Source: Aplectana chamaeleonis
Lineage: Eukaryota; Nematoda; Chromadorea; Rhabditida; Cosmocercidae
NCBI GenBank assembly: GCA_029168955.1
Contig: JAPDOI010000192.1
Coordinates: 1,266,001 to 1,330,000, forward strand
DNA: 64,000 bases
Direction: 5' to 3'
Shown here in pieces: positions 12,259 through 23,006 of this stretch (positions are counted from its first letter, which is position 1; every line of letters starts with the position of its first letter). The position numbers and the translations under genes are program-made. The notes under the pieces were generated by a model. The model saw only the letters and a list, made by a program, of their open reading frames with translations. It ran no database searches and was not told where the DNA came from.

Positions 12259-12752
12259 TTAAAGGCAGTGTCCACGATAAAAATCGTTTTTCTGCTTTTC
12301 CACCTATTTTGAATACGCCCCCATGCTGATTCCAATGATGTTTTTGGAATCGTACAAGACCTTTTAGAAACGGAGTTATGGTCCCTCAAAAATTGAGCTA
12401 GAGAAGCATGGTGGACGAGTTTTCCGAGGCTTGTAACTTCCGTCTTTTGCAGCCGATGTATGCGAGATGACCTGAGTAAAGAGGGAATTAGAGAATGAAG
12501 AGAAGAAATGGGCCAATAATCGGAAACCATCGCTCATCTCACGAATTCAAGCTTTCATTCGTTCACGTCGGTGGGCGGGCAATGCGCTTTTGGGGTTTGC
12601 CTTGTGCTCAAAGTGGCAACTTCGGGCTCTTTTGGGGCTCTTCCTGGCTCGTTTTCATGCGTTCTTTCGACGTTAACGTTACAGAGTGTCCCTCCACTAC
12701 CCATTCTTAGTTAAATTTCAAACACTTTTTTCATCGTGAACACTGCCTTTAA
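12259..12752. repeat. TTAA-flanked MITE inside the LINE
   Basis: 494 bp with termini TTAAAGGCAGTGTCCACGAT and ATCGTGAACACTGCCTTTAA. LINE coding sequence resumes directly after the second TTAA, which supports a TTAA target duplication (piggyBac-like). Confidence 0.85.
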
Positions 12753-12960
12753 CAGACAGCATGGCTTCATTTATGTGCGATTGCCCTCCGCTGCTGACAG
12801 AAATGCACTCTTTGGTCTTGAACCTTGGGCTCTCAGAAGGAAGAAGAATGATTTATTTCTGTTCCATCATATCCTTTTCGATGGCAAGTTTGGTCTTAGG
12901 CCTGGGGATTTCGTGAGAACGATAGATTCGGTAACCCGGGGGGTCCGATTAAATTCCACC
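12753..12960 (+). pseudogene. LINE RT C-terminal tail after the MITE
   Basis: It continues the LINE product with RLPSAADRNALFGLEPWALR and RKKNDLFLFHHILFDGKFGL, the Cys/Arg-rich tail typical after non-LTR RT domains. The frame then runs on into the repeat at 12990. Confidence 0.7.
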
Positions 12961-13330
12961 GTACCGTGTCAAATCTTGAGTGTCGGCGCTGGCCCCTGTT
13001 GCGTCCAATCAGGAACCTCGCTCCTCCCCCGTTTCTCCCGCCTCCTCAGGGGTGTTGATACACGTTGGCCACCACCCGACGTTTCGAGCTGCAAAAACGG
13101 GACAACTCCTCCCCAGGTGTGTAGACTGCCCCTGTCCCAGTGATACCACTAACAAACCACCGTATGTTAGGACGAGTCCGCAACCTCACCAGGTCCTACT
13201 CCCATTGCTGTAGACTATAGGCCCCTAAGGAAAGAACGGAGCAATAGAGAATAGAGAATGGTAAAGTACGGGTTCACAAAAGATTTCATTGTCACAACAA
13301 ACACTACCTGCGATACTTAATCAAGAGGCT

Positions 13331-13565
13331 CTACTCACGATACTACTTGAGCGGAGCCACCACGTGGCCATATAAAAGCACCTGCCGATAGCTTCAGGGC
13401 CGCTCTTTTTGGTCTGAGCTTTAGGCGCCCTTGCGCCTCCTCCATTTGTACCTGCGGTACTGAGCCTTGTGTGTAATTTGTGCCTTGGCCGTTCTGGCCC
13501 ATGTTGTTTGCTAATGAATGATTAGTGTACTCGGTGTAGTGAGCATAGGAACCAACGTAAGAACA
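13331..13565 (+). repeat. 5' LTR of element A
   Basis: Aligns with 39145-39379 and ends GTAAGAACA. It contains a TATA box (TATAAAAGC, 13371), which has mutated to TTCTAAAAGC in the 3' LTR. The expected start TGTCGTGA is lost; a fragment of the TTAA MITE family abuts instead. Confidence 0.85.
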
Positions 13566-13583
13566 TGGTGCATCGGGGATTCA
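13566..13583 (+). promoter_or_regulatory. Primer-binding site of element A
   Basis: TGGTGCATCGG directly follows the LTR. Its complement ends in CCA like a mature tRNA 3' end. The same 11 bases follow element B's LTR at 22989. Confidence 0.65.
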
Positions 13584-15218
13584 CCCACTACCACGCACAC
13601 TTCATTTCATTCTTTCATCTCAATGACGAAACCGTAACACTCTAAAATCATTTTCTTTATGAGTAGGCTGCCAAAGTACCTCATGTTCAGCCGGCAGGCT
13701 GATGATCTCATTTAACAAGGCAACAGGTTTTTTTTGTTCTGCAATTGTACGTTGTATCTCGGAAAAAAAAAGAAAAGAACAATCAGGTCGACCGTAATTC
13801 GTCATTGTATCAACTTCAATAGTTGTGTGTTGGAGTCAAAATTAGGACTCATTTTCAGGTTGGTGGCCTCCTAACAAGTGGAGCAAAATTAGTGCACTAG
13901 GTTAGCTAGATACCAGAATTCTAGCCGAGGGGTCCAGGTTAGGACACTTGAGAACTGCGGCTATTTTGCGAATTGGCAAGCATTTTCCGTATCTATTTCA
14001 GTTGAATCGGCTCAAGCTGTTAGGTGCTCCAGACGATAACGTGCAAATTCCTACAGCGCCGGTATTACGACGGCGCTGGTACTAGTGCGCGTTCTGTGAT
14101 CGCACTGTAAAGTGCTCATGGGAATGTGCTCATCGTGCCGCTCAAGGCATGACAAAATACAGTACATTTCTCCCTATCTCGCGATCGGATCTCAGCAAAG
14201 GAATTCCATGGCGGAGAAGCTCACGTGCTCTCCCCCCTTCTTATCTCATCAACTTATCAACAACACAATCACCCGTACAAAAATCCGCACATTCCGCACT
14301 CCTTTTCTCTCCACTAGTGATCTTGTTGTATTCTGTGGTTGAATTTCTTGTGTCAAGCAGCGTTTGTTAGTATCAGTTACAATATTTATATAAATATAGA
14401 TATATACTTGGGTGGACCGATCCGTGAGTTTTGGTATTTATTATTTCGGTTTTTTTGACTTCATATTTTGGGCATATATTTTCTTTCCCTGTTTAAATTT
14501 TTTTTATTTGATATTGTCTCATAACCATATTTTCGCTCGAATTTGGGTATATTCTGCTAACCCGGGATTTTGACTTCCTGCCCTTGTCTCCCTTCAGTAA
14601 GACGGAAAACTCTTTTTACAGTCAAAGAGAGCTTTTCGTAACATGCCAGTCGGAAAGAAATTTTTGGGAACTGCTAAAGCCAGGGCGTCGCGACACTTAA
14701 ACTTACTGAAACAGCTACTTCAATAATGTAGGCAGTTTGAGGCCCCTTGGGTTTTCCCGACTTCGGTCCCAGAATTAAGTCACTATATTTATTCAAAAAA
14801 GTATCATTTAACCGAAATCTTGCACAAAGTGAAAGCCAAAACAGGTGTCGTAAACTCTGTTTCTACAGAAACTACCGAATTTCGGCATAATCTCGAAAAC
14901 GAAGTCTCCTGCACTGAGGATGTGCAGCTATTAAAAAGGAATTCTGAGGCTCATTGGGAAAAACATGAAGGGGTACTAACGGTTCTGAGTGCCTATCGTA
15001 CTCTCCAAAATTCGGAGCTTCGAATGGCAGAGCTCGCAATGCAGGACGCCATACGTAACTATGCCACATCGTTCGAAATTTTATATAGCCCCCATCGAAA
15101 CGTAATAACACTACCGCTTCAAGTTAGGTCTCCTCCGGCGTCCCCAGACCCACAGTCACCGCTTCAAGTTAGGTCTCATCCGGTGTCCCCAGACACACAG
15201 TGATCGTAAAGAACCCAA
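13584..15218 (+). other. Long leader of element A
   Basis: 1.6 kb with no domain I recognise. A 127-codon frame at 14820-15203 (MHKVKAKTGVV...) looks helical and is mirrored in the left arm, but no family is evident. 14380-14420 is AT-rich. Confidence 0.4.
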
Positions 15219-15334
15219 TGAGTCATAAAGCGTAAATTCCAGAATTAGATCCTGGGAGTGACTCAGTCGGCCCGCCCCCCACACGCCCACAAACAAAGGG
15301 TATAAAAGGGTCTCTTTTTTACCTAGGTCACCCT
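15219..15334 (+). promoter_or_regulatory. Internal core promoter ahead of element A gag
   Basis: A TATA box (TATAAAAGGG, 15301-15310) lies upstream of an initiator-like TCAGACAT (about 15339), just before the gag frame. Two AP-1-type sites, TGAGTCA at 15219 and TGACTCA at 15259, sit 40 bases apart upstream. The arrangement is conserved in the left arm. Activity is inferred from motifs only. Confidence 0.5.
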
Positions 15335-16460
15335 GTGCTCAGACATTCTGTTCTGCTCATACCTCACTGTGAGCTCACATACAAACCTTTGTTCGGCATG
15401 AGCCTAATGTCTTTTACGAAGCAAAATCTCGTAACTGTAAAGCAAAGACTGTCGAGACGTCTGAATGATGTCGGTAACATTCTTTTGGACTGTGAAAACT
15501 ATAACGAAGGGTGGGACTTCCCATCCGCTAGCAAAGAACTGTTCGTTTTCATTCGTACACTAAAAGTCTGTGGTCACATCCGTAATAAACAAACTCGAAA
15601 CAAAAATAGACGCCATCACAACTATTTATGCAGAGACTGTTCAAAACTGTGCTGGCTTAGGTAGTAAGGGCGAAGAGGGAACAAATTCTTCATTTGAACA
15701 AGAATTCAACTCTTATTGGTCGGAAAGAGAAGGAGAAACCGTACTCAAGACTGCATAAGACTTGATTCAAAGCTTGGGAATGAGGTTCAATGAACTAGAC
15801 TTACAGGGCATGCAAATTTCGTACTCTGACGAGTTCGATACCCTTGAAAGACAACGTAATGGCAACAGCTTTGAACAGCTTTCGCAACCTTTTCAGTCAA
15901 GTAGGGCTCTACCTCGCCAGCCTTCCGATATACCCGCGCATTGGTATAAAAAAGATGATGGTAACCCCACTGACTTCGAACCCTTCTGGGAAATTTTCTC
16001 GGAATCGGTCGATAAACAGGCCTATTCGGATATCGAAAAATTGACCATTCTTTTGGACAAGTGCAAAGGAGAGGCGGCACGAACCCTCAAATATATACCT
16101 AGAAAAGGTAGCAATAATTCGCAAGCCGTTAAGCAACTCAAAGAACAATTTTTGACGAAAATATTAACATAAAGATATTGCTAGATCGTCTAGACAAAAT
16201 TCCGCAGTGTAGCGAAAACGCTTTTCAACTAAGAGCAACGGTCAACGATGTCATGGCTATTGTAGCACCATTATCCCGAGTTGAGAGTCACATAAACGCT
16301 ATAGAATATAAATCTAAAGTTCGCAATAAATTCCCTCCCAGCGTACAACGCACACTTTTATCTAAAGAATACGATGATAACAGCACCTAGACTATGGACA
16401 AACTCATGACAGAAATAAGAGCTATTGTCAAGAAGCAGGAAGTTACGCAAATTCACAGCT
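15335..16460 (+). pseudogene. gag: BEL/Pao gag (element A, right copy)
   Basis: Pieces at 15335-15664, 15570-15758, 15762-16172 and 16178-16390 together give a Gag-like product. It has the N-terminal KQNLVTVKQRLSRRLNDV, then DFEPFWEIFSESVD, DIEKLTILLDKCKGEAART, and RVESHINAIEYKSKVRNKFP. The breaks are a frame change near 15600, a stop at 15756, a one-base loss in a T run near 16155 and a TAG at 16388. No CCHC knuckles remain; the sequence passes into an inserted repeat. Confidence 0.75.
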
Positions 16461-16464
16461 ATCA

Positions 16465-17535
16465 ATCGGAACCAGGGTCAAGCAACGTTGGAATTATTCC
16501 AAGGGAGGGGGTCGCAACTTATGCCGAGCCGAGGGGGGGTCGCACCAGTCTGCAGCCAACATTTCACTTCTTATTATCTTATCTTGTTTTTTGTCTCTTT
16601 CGAGATTTGAACGTTTTTAAACTGGACACCTCGAGACTAACTTGCAGATGTTTAGAAGCACGTAAAATTGTTTGAGCAACTGTTTCAGGTGACTACTAAG
16701 GATGAATCACTCAAGTTAGAAACTGAAGATTCCGTCAATATGCTGAGCACAGTTTGGCTTTGCAATAAACAAATTTGTAATTCCATGTCATCAGTAGAGA
16801 ATAAAGAATTTTTCACAGTGCTGTGTACAGTCGATTGTGCAGTGAATCATTTTATGTTCTCATTTCATCAAGGTTCATAAAGAAAGCCAATAGAAAAAAC
16901 TGAGGCTGTTGAAGTATGAAGGTCGCTAGCGGCTAAAAAACCGTTCTGATCCGGCTGAAACTGTGTGAAAAACCGTTTCAAGTGATTCCGAGTTGATCCC
17001 AATCAAAACTGGGCCGAAGTGAAAAATCATTTTTGGGCCATTTCTGCTGTTGCCAAAGGGGGGAGCACATGGTGAGGTGAAAAATCTCAAAAAAAATTTT
17101 TTTTTGAAAAGAATCCAGTTAGTGTAGTTTTCGAGAACCATTCAGGAGACGCCCTTCTGCCCGACTGCCGCCTTCTAGAACCAAAAAGCAAGGCTGAAAA
17201 GGCCATTCGGAATAAACGGCCTTTTTACACCACTTATTCCAACGGGCAAATTTTTCTGTTTCTCCCTCTACAAGAGCTGCTTTGATTTTTTTCAGCTCTT
17301 ATGTCGGTCTAGTTTACCGAACGGCTGAGTTACGGCGCCTTCTGGGCAATATTCAAGACACTGGAAGGTCCGGAAAAACCATTTTTTCGCTTTTCTGGGC
17401 GGGGCAAAATAGCGGAATCAGTGTGGTCATTGTGGAGGGGGGGTCGCTCCTTTCGGCATCGCTGGAGGGGGGGTAGCAACCATGATCGCACTTCTTCCAA
17501 CGGGTTGCTTGACCCTGATCGGAACCCGTACAATA
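16465..17535. repeat. About 1.07 kb insertion with G-rich inverted ends
   Basis: The ends (AGGGTCAAGCAAC at 16478 and its complement GTTGCTTGACCCT near 17505) are inverted and followed inward by runs of seven G next to GTCGC. It has no coding domain and separates gag from protease. Exact borders are uncertain. Confidence 0.55.
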
Positions 17536-17879
17536 CCGCTCATAGGATTTGGTCAGAAATCGAGCGAAGTCGGGTTTTCGCGTCTTTTTCGTCTTTTTTG
17601 TATAACTCGATTCAAAGTCAAATTTGAGCGAAACTAGGGAGATATTCATAATCCAGGCGTGGAGGGCTATCCAATGGTGTAGCTATTGTAAGGATTTCGT
17701 TGAGAATCATTGAAATTTCGCAATCAACCAGCTCTCTATGTACGGTAGACACAGGGAAACGCAGGCGGAGACGGTAGCGCACCATCCATCACGGTACCGT
17801 AATCACAAACCTGGGTGATTTCCCCAACGCCAGGAAATTTGCGTTATCGAGATACTCGTTCGAACTTAATTGTGAACTC

Positions 17880-18753
17880 TGTCGTCTGCAGAAGAAGTAT
17901 CAAAAGCAGAAAATTTAGACGTTAAACAAGAAGTCGTATTTCTGAACAGAGTTAACGTGAGGTATAATGTGCCTTCACGTTTGATGATAGCAGAAGTGAT
18001 CCTAAATAACCCTCTCACAGGTAGAAGGGAATCGGTGTATGCCCTTTTTGACACATGCGCTACCAAAAGCTTTCTTTCGTCCTCGGTAGCAGATCAAATG
18101 AAATTGTCCTCAACGGAAGACTCAATGTACGTACTCACAACTTTTGGCGGTCGCAAATTGAAAAAACATGCCCATACGGTAATGGCAAATATAATTCGGA
18201 AAGATGAAGAAGAATTCTCACTAAAACTTCTCACAACGGACGTTATTACAGAGAAAGTCTTACTTACGGGCTTAGCTGACGCAGATCTAAAAATGCTTGA
18301 AAATAAAGGAATCATTCCTAGTCTTCTTAATACGTACGACATAGAAATCCTTCCAGAGTTACTTTTGGGAATTGACTATTATAACGAAATTATTCTTCCC
18401 GGGGAAGACAGCATTTGTCTTCCCTCTGGTTTGTATGCAGTCCCCACCACTTTGGGCTATGTTGTAACGGGATCGGAAAACTGGTCTTCCGAAAAAGAAA
18501 ACTGGGCTTACAATCACAATTTTCTCTCCATAGCAACTACTACGAATAATAATCAAGACCCAGATTTGTCAACGATGTGGGCGCTAGAGAACTTCGGAAT
18601 AATAGAACTGGTTTCGGAATCCAAGGAACCAAGGAAAACCTTATTATTCTACAACAGTTTCGAAATAATATGGAGAGCAAGGACAAGAAGATTTTCGTTA
18701 GATTTCCATGGAAAATGAATAGTGTAGACTTGGATGATAATTACAAGGTAGCC
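17880..18753 (+). pseudogene. pr: BEL/Pao aspartic protease and RT lead-in (element A)
   Basis: The frame 17957-18718 holds the protease: VYALFDTCATKSFLSSS with the single catalytic Asp of a retropepsin-like half (usual DTGA/DSGS here DTCA). It continues through TFGGRKLKKH and PELLLGIDYY, a hallmark near the end of Pao proteases. A further frame (18577 on) gives VRFPWKMNSVDLDDNYKVAL, the conserved lead-in to RT, after a frameshift. A MITE then interrupts at TTAA (18754). Confidence 0.8.
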
Positions 18754-19299
18754 TTAAAGGCAGTGGTCGCGCTCAAATATGCTCGTCTTCTTTTCCTCTC
18801 TCAACCCTTTTCTGGGTATAGAGTAGAAGAACCTATAAGAAAAAACCGCGAAAAAAACGCTGTTCTAGGCCAAATTTGAAGCCTGAAATTTCTTGTCTTT
18901 TGATGGTGGACGAGCTCACTCCACATTATCGGCCTCGATGATCTCTAATATCAAGAACATCAGCTGGCTTGAAGTTGAGTTTCAACCAATGAACCTCTAT
19001 GAATTTATGCTCACATCTAGTCAAAAACTGACTGGAGTGCTTTCTTTCATTGTTCAACCGTTTGATTAGGTAAATTTGCATTTATTTCTTCCTCTGAGTG
19101 TCGAAGATTTTCGACTGCTTGGCATGAGACTGTGATCTTTCTGTGCACGTGTGCACGAACTGCAAGTTTAGGGTATCAATAACTCTAATTCTAGCCCGTT
19201 TTTCACCGCGCTACCTTCATTGTTTTTGAGCTGTTTTTGATCTGAGCTGATTTTTGTAGTTTTTTCGATAACGTTTTTCATCGTGACCACTGCCTTTAA
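18754..19299. repeat. TTAA-flanked MITE in element A pol
   Basis: 546 bp, starting TTAAAGGCAGTGGTCGCG and ending CGTGACCACTGCCTTTAA. The pol frame reads on exactly after the second TTAA. A closely related copy starts at 63461. Confidence 0.9.
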
Positions 19300-19364
19300 G
19301 CAGACTTCATCAGCTGTATAATTCATTCGGATCGAAACCTGAGCTATGGAATGCTTAATGTAAC

Positions 19365-20270
19365 ATAATCAATGAACAGCTAGAGAAGCAAATAGTAGAA
19401 GACGTCACGCAAAAGCAACGCTGCTAGTTGCCCAACCTATTACATCCCTCACCAAGCCGTAATAAAGCCGACTAGCACCACAACCAAAATTAGAATTGTT
19501 CTCGACGCTAGCTCTAAGAAAGTAGGACAACTTTCGTTGAATGACGTACAGTGCTAGAGTAACGGACCCTTATAAAGTATGTACTTTATAAGGGTCCGTT
19601 ACTTCTACCAGCACTGTTGTGTATTCTCATACGGATTCGCATAGGTAACCATCTCGTAATCGGAGACGTTGAAAAGGCATTTCATATGATATACCTACAC
19701 GAATCCGAACGTAACGCAACACGATTCCTTTAGCTTAAAAATCCAGATATGCCTCCATTACCTTCCAATCTGAGAGAACTTCGGTTCACGAGAGTCCCTT
19801 TGAAACGAAAACCAGTCCGTCACTGTTGGTTGGCTATGTCCATTAAATTTATGCTCGAACAGAATGACAATACGAAGTTATGTACCGAAATTTCACGTAA
19901 TCTCTATGTAGACAATATAAGTCTACTCGCAGATACGGAAGAGGAAGCAATTTCGGAATATCAACTTAGTAAGGCAATTTTCAAAGATATGTCTATGAGT
20001 TTACGAGAGTTCGCGTCAAATAGTGCAATCATACGATCACACTTCTCTGACGAAGATAGATCAAAATCGAAAGTCATTAAACTTTTAGGAATTCCTTGGA
20101 ATACACAGACGGACTTGTTGGTGATAGAATGTAAACTTAAATATCACGAAAACCCTACTAAACGCAGCGTTCTTCAAACGATACATACCACATTTGATCC
20201 CCTCGGATATCTTATACCACTTTTGATTCCAGCGAGTATTTCTCCAAACACTTTGGGTGAAAGGCTATGA
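19365..20270 (+). pseudogene. pol: BEL/Pao reverse transcriptase (element A)
   Basis: The fingers are recognisable as EQLEKQIVEDVTQK, YYIPHQAVIKP, KIRIVLDASSKKVGQLSLND and DVEKAFHMIYLH, spread over frames. The palm and thumb are in 19749-20270 with RELRFTRVP, NLYVDNISLLAD and FDPLGYLIPLL. A stop interrupts at about 19350, a hairpin duplication at 19558-19605 and a frame change near 20265. The active site is YVDN instead of YVDD. Confidence 0.85.
19558..19605. repeat. Short perfect palindrome inside RT (right copy)
   Basis: Same hairpin as at 5038-5085: AGTAACGGACCCTTATAAAG facing its complement. The downstream half encodes VLYKGPLL of RT; the upstream half is its inverted copy and adds a stop. 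It predates the large palindrome because both arms have it. Confidence 0.9.
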
Positions 20271-21018
20271 TTGGGACCAAGCCTTACCGCAAGAAGACGT
20301 AAGTTTATGGCAAGCAATCTGTACAAAAACGGAAAGGTTTTCGAAACTGTTGAAACGCAGAATCTGTGAACGCTATTCAGACGACACGTTTGAGTTATGT
20401 ACCTTTGTCGACGCTTCTACAGGAGCGTATGCCACTTGTACGTACTTACGTAAAGTGAGTAATTCGGCAATCTAAACGGAATTAATTTGTGCGAAATACC
20501 GGTTAGCTCCAGTAGGGTATCTCACTGGAGAAAAGGAGATCACAGTACCAAAACTCGAACTGCTAGCTCTCCTTATTGGAACTGAACTAACAGATTTTCT
20601 TTTGAAAGAACTTGATATCGTAATAAAAACTGTACACATTTTATCAGATAGTAATATAGCGTTAACCCAACTCCATTCCACACGCAACAATGGTACATTC
20701 GTAAATAATCGAGTTCGAAAAATGAGAGCTCTATATATGTCCTGGCTGAGCAAGAAATTGTACGTTCAATATCACTACATAAACACAGCTGATAATGTAG
20801 CGGACTGCGCTACAAGAGGATTGAGTAACGAAGAAATGGAAAACCATTGTTGGTGGACGGTAGACATTGGATCCGACTCATTTCGGAAAACTGCAGAAAC
20901 TGTTTTTCTCTTCACCGTTAACCTAATGCTTGAGGGAAAGATTGTTTTCCAGTCGGAACTCATAATAAGATTCAAGCGAGGACAAATTTGTCGTCGACTT
21001 CATATTGAATGTTCGTAA
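20257..21018 (+). pseudogene. pol: BEL/Pao RNase H (element A)
   Basis: 20257-20475 carries LCTFVDASTGAYATC. After a stop, the next frame reads LAPVGYLTGEKEITVPKLE, HILSDSNIALTQL and YINTADNVADCATRG. These match the four acidic catalytic positions of the Pao RNase H domain (D, E, D, D). The domain lies between RT and integrase as expected. Confidence 0.8.
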
Positions 21019-21396
21019 AAAAGGATTATTTGAAATGATTCGGATATCCGAAAAAAAATCGGATAAAATAGATTTTCTTGTCACAGAATCTCCTAGTTAC
21101 TTAAAAGTTGATATCATTCTGCCTGTTCAGTCAATATACATCTAAACGTAAGCCTTTCAGCTCAGGGTAAAGCAGACAAGAGTGATTTTTGAAATTATCG
21201 ACAATGAGTCGGATCCAATGTATAGTGGACGGGACCCCAATTTTCACGACTTCCGATTACTGCATGGCCCACTGAGAAAATCGAAATGAATTGGACGGAA
21301 TCCGAAACAGTATTTCAGTTATAACTTTCGTCTTCCGATATGGGTTGTCACAATGGATTAAATTGAAACGATCTACGGCATTGGTTTTAAAGTTCA

Positions 21397-22271
21397 TTGA
21401 AAAATTGGCGAAAAAACAGCTATTTAGACAACTCTACTCTGGATAATAGATTGACGGAATGCCAGGAGTTATACAAAATATCAGAGTCCAACGAAATCGA
21501 AGCACTAGACTTGAAATTAGCGGAACGCGTACTTTTCAGAGATCACTATAAGCATTTAACTGAAAAAGAAATAAATTCTTATCGCAACCTTAACTTAGTG
21601 TCCAAGAACAAAATTTTTCATTGTGCAGGAAGGCTAGCAAATTCGCACCTAGGGGTTGAAGCCACCAACGCCATACTGTTGATACCCAGCCACCCATTGA
21701 CTAAACTTCTTGTCAGGCATACCCACGAAAAAACGGTCATCAAGAAATTAATGGGACCCTCTCGAAAATTCACGAAAGGTTTTGGACACCCAAAGGACGT
21801 CAAGTAGTGAAAACCCTTCTGCGTAAATGTATCACATGCAAGAGACTGCAAGGTTTACCCTATAAGAACCCTAGCCCTCCTGCTCTGCTAGAACAGCGAG
21901 TTCGTATTTCTCGTCCATTTGAGCACGTAGGTGTAGATTATGCGGGTCCATTCATAGTAAAAATAGAAGGAAACACGCATGGAAAAAGATGGGTTTGCCT
22001 AATCACCTGTATGGCCACCAGAGCCATTCATCTCGAAATAGTTAATAGTCTGTCAGCCGTTGCATTTGTACGATCGTTACAACGTTTCATTTCCCGTAAG
22101 GGAAAACCACTGACAATTACTTCAGACAATGAAACAACCTTCAAAGCAGGTAACGAAATAATTCAGTGCATTCACGAAAACTCCAGCTCACTTAGAGAAG
22201 ACGTAAATTCCTTTTTGGTGAATGAAGAGATTAAATGGAACTTCATAACCCCACTCTCTCCATGGAAAGGG
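21397..22271 (+). pseudogene. pol: BEL/Pao integrase, 5' part (element A)
   Basis: 21397-21807 has the N-terminal part with HPLTKLLVRHTHEK. 21807-22271 has CITCKRLQG, VGVDYAGPF, MATRAIHLEIV, ITSDNETTF and WNFITPLSPWKG. A one-base loss in an A run near 21735 shifts the frame here; the left copy is intact at that spot. Element B is inserted right after WKG, and the rest resumes at 34226. Confidence 0.85.
22267..22271 (+). repeat. Target-site duplication AAGGG (upstream of element B)
   Basis: AAGGG at 22267-22271 is repeated at 34221-34225. Counting it once keeps integrase in frame across the insertion. BEL/Pao elements usually make 4-6 bp duplications. Confidence 0.9.
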
Positions 22272-22988
22272 TGTCGCGAATGCGAGATCGCTCCTCCATC
22301 GATCCTGGGTGTTGCCGTCTTGCAGATACCTGTTAAGATAGCTTCCACGTCGACACCCTTATCATCGTCGACGCGGTAGCTAGCTCAACCGGCATTCTAC
22401 TCATCAGCATCCACCGCAGGCGGTCTACATCCGCTCTACTCTTACTACTTCCGCGGTGCCCTGCAGGGCGACGAGCCTTCCACTCACTCGTCTAACCATA
22501 CTCCAGTGCACCCCCCCCCCTCCTTATTCCATACGCCCTCACTTCCAAGCTGGAGCTCTACCAACCACTCATCTACTTCATCCCACACGACCCATGTACT
22601 AACATGGCTTATCATACATTCTACTTGCTCAATCCACATGCACCTACTTTTGCACAATAAACTTGTTCTAACTTCCACGTGCACAGAGATGAAGTAGTGG
22701 TTCACTCCACGGCTTATCTTTCCAATTTCCTTTCTTATGTGCGGTCATTTTATTAGTATGCAGTTTATTCCAGTGCCGCCTTCTCCAAGCCGCCGGGACA
22801 ACGCGACTTCGTTCAGGATAGTCCAGTGCAGGTAAGTCCAAGGGGGGATAGTTAGTCCAAAGGGAACCCAGGGGGGTTGGGTGGTGGTATCCCCAGGGGT
22901 TGGGTGGTGGTATCCCCAGGGGTTTAGGTGGCATTGGGGGTTACCTTAGGCTGACCCGGGATCCTTAGTCCACTGCCGATACGCAACA
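22272..22988 (+). repeat. 5' LTR of element B
   Basis: 717 bp starting TGTCGCGAATGCG and ending GATACGCAACA. It contains an AATAAA polyadenylation signal at 22656. Three copies exist in the window (1660-2371, here, 33506-34220). Confidence 0.95.
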
Positions 22989-23006
22989 TGGTGCATCGGA
23001 CCTGTT
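22989..23006 (+). promoter_or_regulatory. Primer-binding site of element B
   Basis: TGGTGCATCGGACCTGTT follows the LTR with no gap and starts TGG as expected for a tRNA with 3' CCA. It shares its first 11 bases with element A's site. Confidence 0.75.

Noticed and set aside
14820..15203. Separate host gene upstream of element A gag
   Set aside because: Lies between the LTR and gag of element A and is mirrored in the other arm; no domain, so left as leader sequence.
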